This document shows, in pieces, positions 36,568-46,309 of a DNA stretch of 64,000 nt. Source of the DNA: Sinorhizobium terangae (GTDB lineage Bacteria; Pseudomonadota; Alphaproteobacteria; Rhizobiales; Rhizobiaceae); assembly GCF_029714365.1 (NCBI RefSeq), contig NZ_CP121659.1, forward strand, positions 1-64,000. The letters are read 5' to 3'. The notes beneath the pieces were generated by a model that saw only the letters and a list, made by a program, of their open reading frames with translations, ran no database searches and was not told the origin of the DNA. Positions within the stretch are counted from its first letter, which is position 1; each line of letters opens with the position of its first letter. Both the position numbers and the translations under genes were made by a program.

Positions 36568-38165
36568 GCCTGGTCAAGAAATTTGCAACCGTCGGCGGCG
36601 CGACGCTCGGAAGCCGCGTCTTCGGCTTCGTCCGCGAAACCTTCATGGCGGCGGCGCTCGGCACCGGACCGGTTGCCGATGCCTTCAACACCGCCTTCCG
36701 TCTGCCGAACACCTTCCGCCGGCTTTTCGCCGAAGGCGCCTTCAATTCCGCCTTCGTGCCGCTCTTTGCAAGGGAGATCGAAGCGCGCGGCATGGACGGT
36801 GCGCGGCGCTTCTCGGAAGAGGTTTTCGGTGTGCTCTTCACCGTTCTCCTGATTCTGACGATCGCCATGGAACTGGCGATGCCCTTCATCGTCAGGGAAC
36901 TGATCGCACCGGGCTTTGCGAATGACGCGGCTAAATTCGCAAGCACCGTAACCTTCGCGACGATCATGTTCCCCTATCTCGCCTGCATGTCGCTGGCGGC
37001 GATGATGGCGGGCATGCTCAACTCGCTGCATCGCTATTTCGCCGCCGCGATTGCGCCGGTTTTTCTGAACGTCATCCTGATCGGCGTGCTTGCCTATGCC
37101 TGGTACGACGGGCATGACGCCGTCGCCGTCGGTTACGGCCTTTCCTGGGGCGTCCTGGCTGCAGGGCTGGTGCAGCTTGCGATCGTATGGTTCGCGGTGC
37201 GCAATGCCGGGATCCGGATCGGGCTTCGCCGTCCGCGGCTGACGGCGAATGTCAGGCGGCTTCTGGTGCTGGCGCTGCCGGCGGCAATCACCGGCGGCAT
37301 CACGCAGATCAACCTTCTGATCAACACCAATATCGCCTCGGCAAAAGCGGGTGCCGTGTCGTCGCTCGTCTATGCCGACCGCATCTACCAGCTCCCGCTC
37401 GGCGTCGTCGGCATCGCGGTCGCGACCGTGCTGCTGCCGGAACTTGCACGGGCGCTGCGCGCCGGCAATCTCAACGAGGCATCGAACCTGCAGAACCGCT
37501 CCGTCGAGTTCACGCTGTTCCTGACGCTTCCGGCCGCCGCCGCGCTGCTTGTCATGTCGGAACCGATCGTCCGGCTGCTCTTCGAACGCGGCAAGTTCTC
37601 AGCGGAATCGACCGTCGTGGTCGGCCACATCCTGGCGATCTACGGCCTTGGTCTGCCGGCCTTCGTCCTGATCAAGGCGTTCATTCCGGGCTTCTTCGCG
37701 CGCGAGGACACGCGCACGCCGATGATCTTCGCCGCCATTTCCGTGGTGGTGAACGTGTCGCTGGCGCTGACGCTGTTTCCGACGCTTGCCGCGAGCGGTA
37801 TTGCAACGGCGGAGATCGTCGCCGGTTGGGTGAATGCCATACTGTTGTTCGCAACCCTCGTCTGGCGTGGCCATTGGGGGCGCGACATTCCGCTGTTGAC
37901 CCGGATTCCGCGCCTGATCGTTGCGGCGGCGGTCATGGCGGTGGCGCTGCATTTTGCGATCCAGTGGCTGGCGTTCCCGCTCTCCTCCGCCGCCCCGCTT
38001 TTGACACGAGCCGTGACCCTTTGTGGGTTGGTGGCGGCGGCAATGGTGATCTATTTCGCTTTCGCCTTCGGTCTCGGCGGCGCGAGTCTCGGCATGATTC
38101 GCCACAATCTAAAGCGCAGGGCTGCCGTCGAAACTGCAGCCAGCCGGGAGCCCGACGCGTCATGA
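36564..38165 (+). CDS. murJ: Lipid II flippase MurJ (MviN)
   Basis: Flips lipid II to the periplasm for peptidoglycan synthesis. The 533-residue MOP-superfamily protein has about 14 transmembrane helices. It starts with the family mark [21 protein letters not shown] and has [20 protein letters not shown] near residue 45. ATG overlaps the glnD stop (ATGA) and its own stop overlaps the next VOC gene the same way, so the three are translationally linked. Confidence 0.95.
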   Translation: MSLVKKFATVGGATLGSRVFGFVRETFMAAALGTGPVADAFNTAFRLPNTFRRLFAEGAFNSAFVPLFAREIEARGMDGARRFSEEVFGVLFTVLLILTIAMELAMPFIVRELIAPGFANDAAKFASTVTFATIMFPYLACMSLAAMMAGMLNSLHRYFAAAIAPVFLNVILIGVLAYAWYDGHDAVAVGYGLSWGVLAAGLVQLAIVWFAVRNAGIRIGLRRPRLTANVRRLLVLALPAAITGGITQINLLINTNIASAKAGAVSSLVYADRIYQLPLGVVGIAVATVLLPELARALRAGNLNEASNLQNRSVEFTLFLTLPAAAALLVMSEPIVRLLFERGKFSAESTVVVGHILAIYGLGLPAFVLIKAFIPGFFAREDTRTPMIFAAISVVVNVSLALTLFPTLAASGIATAEIVAGWVNAILLFATLVWRGHWGRDIPLLTRIPRLIVAAAVMAVALHFAIQWLAFPLSSAAPLLTRAVTLCGLVAAAMVIYFAFAFGLGGASLGMIRHNLKRRAAVETAASREPDAS

Positions 38166-38554
38166 AACAGACGGTCGCCCGCGTCACCATCGTCGTGCCG
38201 GACTACGACGACGGCATCGCCTTTTATTGCGGCAAGCTCGGTTTCGACCTGATCGAGGACACGGACCTCGGCAGCGGCAAGCGCTGGGTTCTCGTTCGGC
38301 CGAAAGGTGCTACGGAGACCGCCTTGCTTCTCGCCAGGGCGGCGGATGAACGGCAGCGGGCCGCGATCGGCAACCAGACCGGCGGCCGGGTCGGTTTCTT
38401 CCTGTTCACCGACGACTTTGCCCGTGATCACGCCGCGATGGTGGCTGCCGGCGTCGAATTCCGCGAGGCGCCCCGCCATGAGGCCTACGGCTCGGTCGCG
38501 GTGTTTGCCGACCCATTCGGCAATCTTTGGGATCTGCTGCAGCCGGCATCGTGA
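38162..38554 (+). CDS. Glyoxalase/VOC family protein
   Basis: A 130-residue VOC protein: VTIVVPDYDDGIAFYCGKLG at the start and VFADPFGNLWDLLQP at the end. Metal-binding glyoxalase-like fold with unknown substrate. It overlaps murJ by 4 bases, which is a conserved-looking but functionally unexplained coupling. Confidence 0.85.
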   Translation: MKQTVARVTIVVPDYDDGIAFYCGKLGFDLIEDTDLGSGKRWVLVRPKGATETALLLARAADERQRAAIGNQTGGRVGFFLFTDDFARDHAAMVAAGVEFREAPRHEAYGSVAVFADPFGNLWDLLQPAS

Positions 38555-38575
38555 TCCGTTGTACGCCCGCACCCC

Positions 38576-38604
38576 CTTGATTGCACTTTGCCTGCCGTGC
38601 ATAA
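38576..38604 (+). promoter_or_regulatory. Candidate promoter of trpS
   Basis: CTTGAT (38576-38581), 17 bases, GCATAA (38599-38604), 55 bases before the trpS ATG. The -35 and spacing fit rhizobial promoters; the -10 is moderate. Confidence 0.4.
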
Positions 38605-38658
38605 GCGCGGCGGATATCAACTGGAGACGGGCCCTCCACAAGCCCGATTGAGGACGAC

Positions 38659-39723
38659 ATGAACGAATTCAAGCCGCTCGTATTTTCCGGCGTACAACCG
38701 ACCGGCAACCTGCATCTCGGCAATTACCTCGGCGCGATCCGCAAGTTCGTCGCCCTGCAGGAAAACAATGACTGCATCTATTGCGTCGTCGACCTGCATT
38801 CGATCACCGCGCAGCTTGTGCATGAGGACCTGCCGGGCCAGATCCGCTCGATCGCGGCCGCCTTCATCGCCTCCGGCATCGATCCGGAAAAGCATATCGT
38901 CTTCAACCAGTCGGCCGTGCCGCAACACGCCGAGCTCGCCTGGATCTTCAATTGTGTCGCGCGTATCGGCTGGATGAACCGGATGACCCAGTTCAAGGAC
39001 AAGGCCGGCAAGGATCGCGAAAACGCCTCGCTCGGCCTGCTCGCCTATCCGAGCCTGATGGCGGCCGACATTCTCGTCTACCGTGCCACGCACGTTCCGG
39101 TCGGCGACGACCAGAAGCAGCACCTGGAACTGACGCGCGACATTGCCCAGAAATTCAACATCGACTTCATGGAGCATATCCGGGCGCGCGGTTACGGCGT
39201 CGATATCGTCGTCGGTGAAGAGCCGATCCATGCCTATTTCCCGCCCGTCGAGCCGTTGATCGGCGGGCCGGCGCCGCGCGTCATGTCTCTGCGCGACGGC
39301 ACGAAGAAGATGTCGAAGTCCGATCCTTCCGATCTGTCGCGCATCAATCTGATGGATGATGCCGAGACAATCTCGAAGAAGATCCGCAAGGCCAAGACCG
39401 ACCCCGACGCGCTTCCGAGCGAAGTCGACGGCCTCGCCGGCCGTCCGGAGGCCGAAAACCTCGTCGGCATCTATGCGGCGCTTTCCGACAAGACGAAGGA
39501 CGAGGTTCTCGCGGAGTTCGGGGGCCAGCAGTTCTCGGTCTTCAAGCCGGCCCTGGTCGATCTTGCCGTCAACGTGCTGTCGCCGATCACCGGTGAGATG
39601 CGTCGCCTGATGGATGATACCGCGCACATCGACGCAATCCTGAGGCGTGGTGGCGAGCGGGCGCGGGCGCGCGCGGAAAAGACGATGCGCGAGGTTCGCG
39701 AAATCATCGGGTTTTTGCAGTAG
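38659..39723 (+). CDS. trpS: Tryptophanyl-tRNA synthetase
   Basis: Charges tRNA-Trp. The 354-residue class I synthetase has the HIGH-type motif [15 protein letters not shown] near residue 15 and the KMSKS motif as [10 protein letters not shown] near residue 215. [21 protein letters not shown] is the conserved Trp/dimer region. No leader peptide or T-box is expected or seen. Confidence 0.97.
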   Translation: MNEFKPLVFSGVQPTGNLHLGNYLGAIRKFVALQENNDCIYCVVDLHSITAQLVHEDLPGQIRSIAAAFIASGIDPEKHIVFNQSAVPQHAELAWIFNCVARIGWMNRMTQFKDKAGKDRENASLGLLAYPSLMAADILVYRATHVPVGDDQKQHLELTRDIAQKFNIDFMEHIRARGYGVDIVVGEEPIHAYFPPVEPLIGGPAPRVMSLRDGTKKMSKSDPSDLSRINLMDDAETISKKIRKAKTDPDALPSEVDGLAGRPEAENLVGIYAALSDKTKDEVLAEFGGQQFSVFKPALVDLAVNVLSPITGEMRRLMDDTAHIDAILRRGGERARARAEKTMREVREIIGFLQ

Positions 39724-39775
39724 CGGACAAAAATGAGACCTTGCGGGCGGCGAACGGCAATGTAATGTTCGCCGC

Positions 39776-40267
39776 ATGGTTTCCACCCGACTCTCACGAC
39801 TGGAAGGTCATCGCCGCAAGTTCATGGCGGTGATCGACGATACGCCCGAATGCAGCCGCGCCGTGCATTATGCCGGCATGCGCGCGAAGAACTCCAATGG
39901 CGGCCTGGTGCTGCTCTACGTGATCGCCGATGGCGACTTCCAGCAATGGCTGGGGGTCGAGGAGATCATGCGCGCGGAAGCGCGCGAAGAGGCCGAAGCG
40001 ACGCTGGCAAAGGTGGCGCAGACGGTGCGCGAAAGCATCGGTATCGAACCGGAAATCGTCATTCGCGAAGGGATCGCCACGGAGCAGATCCACGCCGTGA
40101 TCGAGGATGACCGCGACATCGCCATTCTGGTGCTTGCAGCCGGATCTGCGAAGGAAGGGCCGGGACCGTTGGTGTCGTCCATCGCCGGGAAGGCCGCGGC
40201 CTTTCCGATCCCCGTGACCGTCATTCCCGATATGCTGACCGACGAGGAAATAGACGCACTGAGTTAG
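39776..40267 (+). CDS. Universal stress protein (UspA family)
   Basis: A 163-residue Usp-fold protein: MAVIDDTPECSRAVHYAGMRA at the start, and an ATP-binding-like loop near the C-terminus (VLAAGSAKEGPGPLVSSIAGK) that is close to but not identical with the G2xG9GS pattern. Role in stress survival is by family only. Stands alone between trpS and the Nfu gene. Confidence 0.85.
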   Translation: MVSTRLSRLEGHRRKFMAVIDDTPECSRAVHYAGMRAKNSNGGLVLLYVIADGDFQQWLGVEEIMRAEAREEAEATLAKVAQTVRESIGIEPEIVIREGIATEQIHAVIEDDRDIAILVLAAGSAKEGPGPLVSSIAGKAAAFPIPVTVIPDMLTDEEIDALS

Positions 40268-40367
40268 AGCGCTTTTTCCGTGCGGCATTGCGGCCAAGTC
40301 GGGAAGACACGGTCTTGCCACGCTCCGCCGTCCCGATCTTCGCGGTCCACGTGCGACGGGATGAGCC

Positions 40368-40396
40368 CTTGCGAGGGCGGCGCGAAACACCTATAT
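40368..40396 (+). promoter_or_regulatory. Sigma-70 promoter of the Nfu gene
   Basis: CTTGCG (40368-40373), 17 bases, CTATAT (40391-40396): four of six and six of six to the rhizobial housekeeping consensus CTTGAC-N17-CTATAT. The start site would fall near 40403, inside the ICE-like box. Confidence 0.65.
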
Positions 40397-40413
40397 TTTT
40401 GAACAATTCTAAA
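40397..40413. promoter_or_regulatory. Irr box (iron control element) at the Nfu promoter
   Basis: TTTTGAA-CAA-TTCTAAA, 16 of 17 positions to the ICE consensus TTTAGAA-N3-TTCTAAA used by the heme-responsive regulator Irr. It directly follows the -10 box, the position expected for a repressor site. Fits iron-sparing repression of an Fe-S assembly gene when iron is low. Confidence 0.6.
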
Positions 40414-40453
40414 AAGCCGGTCGGTAAGCGCTTCCGGCGAAACGGAGAGAGAG

Positions 40454-41020
40454 ATGTTCATCCAGACGGAAGCCACGCCAAATCCGGCCACGCTCAAGTT
40501 CCTGCCGGGCAAGGTGGTGATGGAGAACGGTACGGCCGAATTCCGGAGCGAAGAAGAAGCCCGTGCAGGGTCGCCTTTGGCGTCCCGGCTCTTCTCGATC
40601 CCGGGCGTAACCGGCGTCTATTTCGGTTATGACTTCATCACGGTCAGCAAGGAAGGCCAGGAGTGGCCACACCTGAAGCCCGCCATCCTCGGCTCGATCA
40701 TGGAGCATTTCATGTCGGGCCAGCCGGTCATGTCGGGTGCCGGGCGCGCCGAAGAAACGGACCAGGAAGGCGAGTTCTTCGACGAGGGCGATGAAGCGAT
40801 CGTCGCCACGATCAAGGAATTGCTTGAAACCCGCGTTCGTCCGGCCGTTGCCCAGGACGGTGGCGACATCACCTTCCGCGGCTTCAAGGATGGCACCGTG
40901 TTCCTGAACATGAAGGGCGCATGCTCCGGTTGCCCGTCCTCGACCGCTACGTTGAGGCACGGCGTCCAGAACCTGCTGCGCCACTTCGTTCCGGAAGTTG
41001 AAGCAGTCGAATCCGTCTGA
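40454..41020 (+). CDS. Nfu-type Fe-S cluster carrier (NifU C-terminal domain protein)
   Basis: Carries and delivers [4Fe-4S] clusters to target apoproteins. The 188-residue protein has an N-terminal Nfu_N/scaffold domain (about 1-90, MFIQTEATPNPATLKFLPGK) and a C-terminal NifU domain with the cluster cysteines C157 and C160 in GACSGCPSS. This domain order is that of mitochondrial NFU1 and alphaproteobacterial Nfu. The SD GGAGAGAGAG is strong. Its promoter carries an Irr-like box. Confidence 0.92.
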   Translation: MFIQTEATPNPATLKFLPGKVVMENGTAEFRSEEEARAGSPLASRLFSIPGVTGVYFGYDFITVSKEGQEWPHLKPAILGSIMEHFMSGQPVMSGAGRAEETDQEGEFFDEGDEAIVATIKELLETRVRPAVAQDGGDITFRGFKDGTVFLNMKGACSGCPSSTATLRHGVQNLLRHFVPEVEAVESV

Positions 41021-41140
41021 TCCGGGGCGCCCTGTCCCGTCGTTGTCCGTCGCGTGCGAGAGCGCGTGCCAAGAGCGGCTGTAAGGGCACTTCGCGCCGG
41101 ATCTGTGCGCGAAGCAATGGAGGAGGCCATTGCGGCTGAC

Positions 41141-41800
41141 ATGTTAGTGCTTGCCATCGATACGTCCGGCAGCGGTTGCTCCGCTGCGGTCTATGACAGC
41201 GCCTCCGCCGAGGTTGTGGGCCGTGCGGGCGCGAACATTGGACGTGGCCATGCCGAGCGTCTGTTGGAGTTCGTCGACGAGGCGCTGCTCGCCGCCGACA
41301 GGCAACTTGCAGACATTGACCGTATCGCAGTCACAATCGGCCCCGGATCCTTCACCGGAATTCGTGTCGGCGTTGCGGCCGCACGCGGCCTTGCGCTCGC
41401 GCTTGGCAAGCCGGCTGTCGGGATCACCACGCTCGAGGTCGCCGCCGAAAGCGCCAGGCTGACGACACCCGGCCAGCCGATTCTCGTCGTCATCGACGCA
41501 AAGCGGGACGAAGTCTACGTCCAACGCTTCGACGCCTCCGGTCGAGCAATGGGCGAGCCCGAAATCCTGTCGGTGACGGAGGCGCGCGACCGGCTTTCCG
41601 GCTTCGAAGGCACCGTTTGCGGCTCCGGCGCCTCTCTCGTTGGCCATGTGCGGACAGGTGGAATGCCGGACGATATCGACATTGCTGTTGTTGGCCGGTT
41701 GGGTGCCAATGCCGATCCAGCCTCGGCCAAGCCGAAACCGCTATACTTGCGTGGACCGGATGCGAAACCTCAGGCAGGTTTTGCCGTAACCCGAGCCTAG
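41141..41800 (+). CDS. tsaB: tRNA threonylcarbamoyladenosine biosynthesis protein TsaB
   Basis: With TsaD and TsaE, makes the universal t6A37 modification of ANN-decoding tRNAs. The 219-residue ASKHA-fold protein opens MLVLAIDTSGSGCSAAVYDS and has the hallmark TIGPGSFTGIRVGVAAARGL. ATG 41141 gives the family N-terminus; the GGAGGAGG upstream is 14 or more bases away, so ATG 41117 (eight residues longer) is possible. Followed within 6 bases by rimI, a common pairing. Confidence 0.92.
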   Translation: MLVLAIDTSGSGCSAAVYDSASAEVVGRAGANIGRGHAERLLEFVDEALLAADRQLADIDRIAVTIGPGSFTGIRVGVAAARGLALALGKPAVGITTLEVAAESARLTTPGQPILVVIDAKRDEVYVQRFDASGRAMGEPEILSVTEARDRLSGFEGTVCGSGASLVGHVRTGGMPDDIDIAVVGRLGANADPASAKPKPLYLRGPDAKPQAGFAVTRA

Positions 41801-41806
41801 ACCACG

Positions 41807-42304
41807 ATGAGTTTGACCGATTATTTCACCCGTCGGACGGAGTTCGATATCTTCCCGCTCGAGGAGGGTGACCTTGTTGCCGCTGCGGCGCTGCATCGCC
41901 AACGCTTCGCTTCTCCTTGGAGCGACGGTGAAATTCACGCATTGCTGTCGCAGGATACCGTCTTCGGCTTCGTGGCGCGCCAGACGAGCGGCGCCTTTCG
42001 CCCTGCGTTCGGCGGATTTGTGCTGTCGCGGGCCGTAGCCGGTGAGGCCGAAATCCTGACCATCGGCGTCGATCCGCGCTTCATCCGTTCGGGCCTCGGT
42101 TGGCGCCTGATGCAGGCCGCCATGCGCGAGGCGCTCGTCAAAGGTTCCGAGGCGCTCTTCCTCGAAGTCGACGAAACGAATGAGGCCGCACTCGGCCTCT
42201 ATCAGAAACTCGGCTTCCTCAAGGTTGGCGAACGCCGGGCTTACTACCAGAGCTCGACAGGAGCGCGCACGGCGGCGCTTGTCATGCGACTCGATCTTCG
42301 TTAG
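41807..42304 (+). CDS. rimI: Ribosomal protein S18-alanine N-acetyltransferase RimI
   Basis: GNAT enzyme that acetylates the N-terminus of ribosomal protein S18. In the 165-residue protein the acetyl-CoA loop is in ILTIGVDPRFIRSGLGWRLM (Q/RxxGxG/A as RSGLGW) and EVDETNEAALGLYQKLGF follows. In the tsaB-rimI cluster, 6 bases after tsaB. Confidence 0.9.
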   Translation: MSLTDYFTRRTEFDIFPLEEGDLVAAAALHRQRFASPWSDGEIHALLSQDTVFGFVARQTSGAFRPAFGGFVLSRAVAGEAEILTIGVDPRFIRSGLGWRLMQAAMREALVKGSEALFLEVDETNEAALGLYQKLGFLKVGERRAYYQSSTGARTAALVMRLDLR

Positions 42305-42408
42305 TCCGATTCATCACATTTCCCGTTCGGATGCGTATGGCCGCGTTCCGAAAATGGCGCGGGCCCGAACGATGAACGAAAGATGAGCGGGTTGGAAAGC
42401 CTTCGCGA

Positions 42409-43233
42409 ATGATCAATTGGGTCCGGGTTGCCCTGTGCGGCGCGCTGCTTGTCCTGGTCTCGCTGGTGCTGATGCCGGTGCAGATCCTTTGTCTTTGGCT
42501 GGATTTGAAGCCGCGGCGGTGGCTGCCGCGTTTCTGGCACCGCGTGGCATGCCTGTTGCTCGGTCTTCGCGTTCGCGTTCATGGCGAGCCCGAGCGCCGG
42601 CGTCCGTTGCTACTGAGCGCCAATCACGTGTCCTGGAAGGATATTCTGGTGCTGTCTTCCGTGGCCGACGTCGTCTTCGTCGCCAAGTCCGAGGTGAAGA
42701 CCTGGCCCGTCTTCGGGCTTCTCGCCCGCCTGCAGGCCTCTGTTTTCATCGAGCGCGACCAGAAGCGCACGACCGGTCACCAGGTGAACGAGATCGGCCG
42801 AAGGCTCGCCGATGGAGAGATCGTCGTGCTCTTCCCCGAAGGCACGACGTCGGATGGCAACCGGTTGCTCGACATCAAGACCTCGCTCTTCGGCGCCGCC
42901 GCTTCTGCGGTTCCGCACTCGCCGACCGGGGTGGTCCATGTTCAACCACTCGCCATTTCCTACACCGGCATACACGGCATGCCCATGGGGCGCTACAACA
43001 GGCCGATCGCCGCCTGGCCCGGCGACATCGGACTGGTGCCGCACCTTCTTGGCGTGCTGCGGGAAGGCGCGCTCGACGTGGACGTCGATTTCGGTGAGGC
43101 GGTGGACTACGACCGCCATGCCAATCGGAAAGACGTGAGCCGCACGATCGAGGCGCGCATTCGCAGCATGCTGTCGGACCGCCTGAGGGGTCGGCCAAAG
43201 TTGGAGCGGGTAGTGGCGCGGGCGGAGCGATAG
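42409..43233 (+). CDS. olsA: Lysophospholipid/lyso-ornithine lipid acyltransferase OlsA
   Basis: Acylates lyso-ornithine lipid to ornithine lipid, the second step after OlsB; the family also includes PlsC. The 274-residue protein has an N-terminal membrane segment (about 1-30), the HX4D motif H73-D78 in NHVSWKD, and FPEGTTSDG as the acceptor-binding motif. The gene order relative to olsB, tme, mutS, glnD, trpS and rimI matches S. meliloti olsA as I remember it. A general phosphatidic acid role cannot be excluded from sequence alone. Confidence 0.85.
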   Translation: MINWVRVALCGALLVLVSLVLMPVQILCLWLDLKPRRWLPRFWHRVACLLLGLRVRVHGEPERRRPLLLSANHVSWKDILVLSSVADVVFVAKSEVKTWPVFGLLARLQASVFIERDQKRTTGHQVNEIGRRLADGEIVVLFPEGTTSDGNRLLDIKTSLFGAAASAVPHSPTGVVHVQPLAISYTGIHGMPMGRYNRPIAAWPGDIGLVPHLLGVLREGALDVDVDFGEAVDYDRHANRKDVSRTIEARIRSMLSDRLRGRPKLERVVARAER

Positions 43234-43288
43234 GCATCCGCGCCGAAAATGCTTCAACTTTGGGCCGCCATGCACTAAAGAACCCCGC

Positions 43289-44689
43289 ATGACCCAGGAA
43301 ACAGCTCTTCTGTCGAAAACGCCGGTGCCGGGCGAGGAACACGCACCCTCGCGCAAGGTCTTCGTCAAGACCTATGGCTGCCAGATGAACGTCTACGATT
43401 CCGACCGCATGTCGGATGCGCTTTCGCGCGACGGCTATGTTTCGACTGACGTCCTGGAGGAAGCGGATTTCGTCCTGCTCAACACCTGCCATATCCGCGA
43501 GAAGGCGGCTGAAAAAGTCTATTCCGAGCTTGGCCGGCTGCGCGAATTGAAGAAGGAGAAGGCGCGCGAAGGCCGCGAAATGGTCATCGGCGTTGCCGGC
43601 TGCGTCGCGCAGGCCGAAGGCGACGAAATCCTTCGCCGCGCCCCGGCGGTCGACCTCGTCATCGGCCCGCAGACCTATCACCGCCTTCCCGAGGCGTTGA
43701 AGCGAGCGCGGGACGGCGAGCGCGTCGTCGAGACCGACTATGCGATCGAGGACAAGTTTGAGCATTTGCCCGCACCGGACAAGGCGAAGACACGAGCCCG
43801 CGGCGTGACCGCTTTCCTGACGGTGCAGGAGGGATGCGACAAGTTCTGCACCTTCTGCGTCGTCCCCTATACGCGCGGCTCGGAAGTGTCGCGACCGGTG
43901 GCTCAGATCGTTGCTGAGGCCGAAAAACTGGTCGAAGGCGGGGTACGCGAAATTACCCTGCTCGGGCAGAACGTCAATGCCTGGCATGGCGCCGGCCCGG
44001 ATGGCCGCGACTGGGGCTTGGGCGATCTTCTCGTCCGTCTTGCGGAAATCGAGGGCCTCAAACGCCTGCGTTATACGACCAGCCATCCGCGCGACATGGA
44101 TGACAGCCTCATCGAGGCGCATCGGTCGATGACGAAGCTGATGCCTTATCTGCATCTGCCGGTTCAGTCCGGATCCGACCGCATCCTGAAGGCGATGAAC
44201 CGGCGCCATACCGCAGCCGAGTACCTCGCTCTGATAGATCGCATCCGCGCGGCTCAGCCCGACCTTGCCCTGTCCGGCGATTTCATCGTAGGCTTTCCGG
44301 GTGAAACCGACGAAGACTTCGAGGATACCATGCGTCTCGTGGAGGCGGTGGGTTATGCACAGGCATTTTCCTTCAAGTATTCGAGCCGCCCCGGCACGCC
44401 GGGGGCCGAACTCAAGGATCAGGTTCCAGAGGACGTGAAGGCCAAGCGATTGGAAAGATTGCAGACTTTGCTCATGAAACAGCAGCGCGAATTCGCTCAT
44501 GCCTGTATCGGACGCGAGATCGATCTGCTTCTGGAAAAGCCCGGCCGCATGCCCGGCCAGCTCGTCGGTCGTTCACCCTGGCTGCAGCCGGTGAATGTTG
44601 ATGCAAAAACATCGCAAATCGGTGACATTATCAAAGTACGAATCATCAAAGCAGGCTCCAATAGCCTCTTTGCCGAGATGATCGCATAG
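43289..44689 (+). CDS. miaB: tRNA-2-methylthio-N6-dimethylallyladenosine synthase MiaB
   Basis: Radical SAM methylthiotransferase that converts i6A37 to ms2i6A37 in tRNA. The 466-residue protein has an N-terminal UPF0004 domain with its own cysteines ([22 protein letters not shown]), the radical SAM CxxxCxxC at C183-C187-C190 in CDKFCTFC, and a C-terminal TRAM domain (about 395-460). First gene of the miaB-phoH-ybeY-corC-lnt run. Confidence 0.96.
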   Translation: MTQETALLSKTPVPGEEHAPSRKVFVKTYGCQMNVYDSDRMSDALSRDGYVSTDVLEEADFVLLNTCHIREKAAEKVYSELGRLRELKKEKAREGREMVIGVAGCVAQAEGDEILRRAPAVDLVIGPQTYHRLPEALKRARDGERVVETDYAIEDKFEHLPAPDKAKTRARGVTAFLTVQEGCDKFCTFCVVPYTRGSEVSRPVAQIVAEAEKLVEGGVREITLLGQNVNAWHGAGPDGRDWGLGDLLVRLAEIEGLKRLRYTTSHPRDMDDSLIEAHRSMTKLMPYLHLPVQSGSDRILKAMNRRHTAAEYLALIDRIRAAQPDLALSGDFIVGFPGETDEDFEDTMRLVEAVGYAQAFSFKYSSRPGTPGAELKDQVPEDVKAKRLERLQTLLMKQQREFAHACIGREIDLLLEKPGRMPGQLVGRSPWLQPVNVDAKTSQIGDIIKVRIIKAGSNSLFAEMIA

Positions 44690-44715
44690 GGACCGAGAGC
44701 GAGGAGCTTAACCGC

Positions 44716-45771
44716 TTGGACGGACACGAATTGATTTCTTCATCACCGCGCCAGTCAAAAACATCTGCGACAGACGCCAATCACTTCGTGCTCACTTTCG
44801 AGAACAACCGCTTTGCCAGCGAACTCTTTGGCCAGTTCGACCAGAATCTGAAGCTGCTTGAAGAGCGCCTGCGCATCGATGCGAGGCCGCGAGGAAACTC
44901 TGTTGCCATCTCGGGCGATGTGGTGGCGACAAACCAGGCGCGGCGCGCTCTCGACTATCTCTACGGAAGATTGCAGAGTGGCGGTTCGATCGATACGTCC
45001 GATGTCGAGGGAGCGATCCGCATGGCGGTCGCTGCTGACGACCAGTTGCAGTTGCCGACCATGGAACGCAAAGCCAAGTTGACGATGGCGCAGATTTCGA
45101 CGCGCAAGAAGACCATCGCTGCGCGCACACCCATGCAGGATGCCTATATCCGCGCGATGGAGCGAGCGGAACTCGTCTTCGGCATCGGCCCGGCCGGCAC
45201 CGGCAAGACCTACCTTGCCGTTGCTCATGCCGCTCAGCTTCTTGAGCGCGGCGCGGTCGATCGCATCGTTCTTTCGAGGCCGGCGGTCGAAGCCGGCGAG
45301 CGCCTGGGCTTCCTGCCGGGCGACATGAAGGAAAAGGTCGACCCTTATCTGAGACCGCTCTACGATGCGCTCTACGACACGATGCCCGGCGACAAGGTCG
45401 AGCGGGCGATCACTGCGGGCGTGATCGAGATCGCGCCGCTCGCTTTCATGCGTGGGCGCACGCTCGCCAATGCCGCCGTGATCCTCGACGAGGCCCAGAA
45501 CACGACATCGATGCAGATGAAGATGTTCCTGACCCGTCTTGGCGAAAACGGCCGGATGATCGTCACCGGCGATCCGAGCCAGATCGACCTGCCGCGCGGC
45601 GTCAAGTCGGGCCTCGTGGAGGCGCTGCAGATCCTCAATGGCGTGGAGGGCGTTTCGGTGATCCGCTTCAAGGATGCCGATGTCGTCCGCCATCCGATGG
45701 TGGCGAGGATCGTCAGGGCCTATGAAGCCCACACCGCGGTTCACGACGAGAGCGAGCAGAGCGATCGCTGA
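44716..45771 (+). CDS. phoH: PhoH family P-loop ATPase
   Basis: A 351-residue protein. A KH-like N-terminal part precedes a PhoH ATPase core with Walker A GPAGTGKT (K164) and Walker [11 protein letters not shown]. Partner of YbeY in rRNA maturation/RNA metabolism; the precise activity is unsettled. The start is taken as TTG 44716 with GAGGAG about 10 bases before; another TTG lies at 44731. It follows miaB by 26 bases. Confidence 0.92.
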   Translation: MDGHELISSSPRQSKTSATDANHFVLTFENNRFASELFGQFDQNLKLLEERLRIDARPRGNSVAISGDVVATNQARRALDYLYGRLQSGGSIDTSDVEGAIRMAVAADDQLQLPTMERKAKLTMAQISTRKKTIAARTPMQDAYIRAMERAELVFGIGPAGTGKTYLAVAHAAQLLERGAVDRIVLSRPAVEAGERLGFLPGDMKEKVDPYLRPLYDALYDTMPGDKVERAITAGVIEIAPLAFMRGRTLANAAVILDEAQNTTSMQMKMFLTRLGENGRMIVTGDPSQIDLPRGVKSGLVEALQILNGVEGVSVIRFKDADVVRHPMVARIVRAYEAHTAVHDESEQSDR

Positions 45772-45790
45772 CCGGCGGTTCGTTGCAGCC

Positions 45791-46297
45791 ATGACGGTTT
45801 TGGATATTCAGATCAGCGTCGAGGAGGGCGATTGGCCATCGGAAGATGAGCTGCAATCCTTCTCGGAACGCACTCTCGAGGCGGCGGCCGATTTCCTTGC
45901 GCGCGAGGAAAAGCAGCCATTTCCGCCGGACGCGCTGGAAGTCTCGCTGGTCTTCACCGATGACGCTTCCATGCGGGCGATCAACGCGGAATGGCGAAAC
46001 CAGGACAAGCCGACCAATGTGCTGTCTTTTCCTGCCTTTCCTGTGACGCCGGGCAAGATGCCGGGGCCGATGCTCGGTGACATCATCGTTGCCTATGAAA
46101 CGCTGAAGCGCGAGGCGGTCGAGATGGAGAAGCCGTTTGACGCGCATCTGATGCACCTCCTCGTGCATGGATTCCTCCATCTTTTCGGGTATGATCACCT
46201 CGAAGACGACGAAGCGGAAAGAATGGAGGGCCTAGAGACTCGCATTTTGGCGCGTCTTGGCCTATCTGATCCCTACGGGGATCGTTCCCCGGATTAA
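45791..46297 (+). CDS. ybeY: Endoribonuclease YbeY
   Basis: Metal-dependent RNase for 16S rRNA 3'-end maturation and ribosome quality control, also affecting small-RNA regulation; studied in S. meliloti. In the 168-residue protein the zinc motif HGFLHLFGYDH gives ligands H126, H130 and H136. ATG 45791 is chosen by homology; the frame is open 39 codons upstream inside phoH. It starts 19 bases after phoH. Confidence 0.95.
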   Translation: MTVLDIQISVEEGDWPSEDELQSFSERTLEAAADFLAREEKQPFPPDALEVSLVFTDDASMRAINAEWRNQDKPTNVLSFPAFPVTPGKMPGPMLGDIIVAYETLKREAVEMEKPFDAHLMHLLVHGFLHLFGYDHLEDDEAERMEGLETRILARLGLSDPYGDRSPD

Positions 46298-46309
46298 CAG
46301 TTTGGAACG

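Noticed and set aside
42875..44500. 541-codon open frame on the minus strand
   Set aside because: Antisense to olsA and miaB; both + strand genes are certain.
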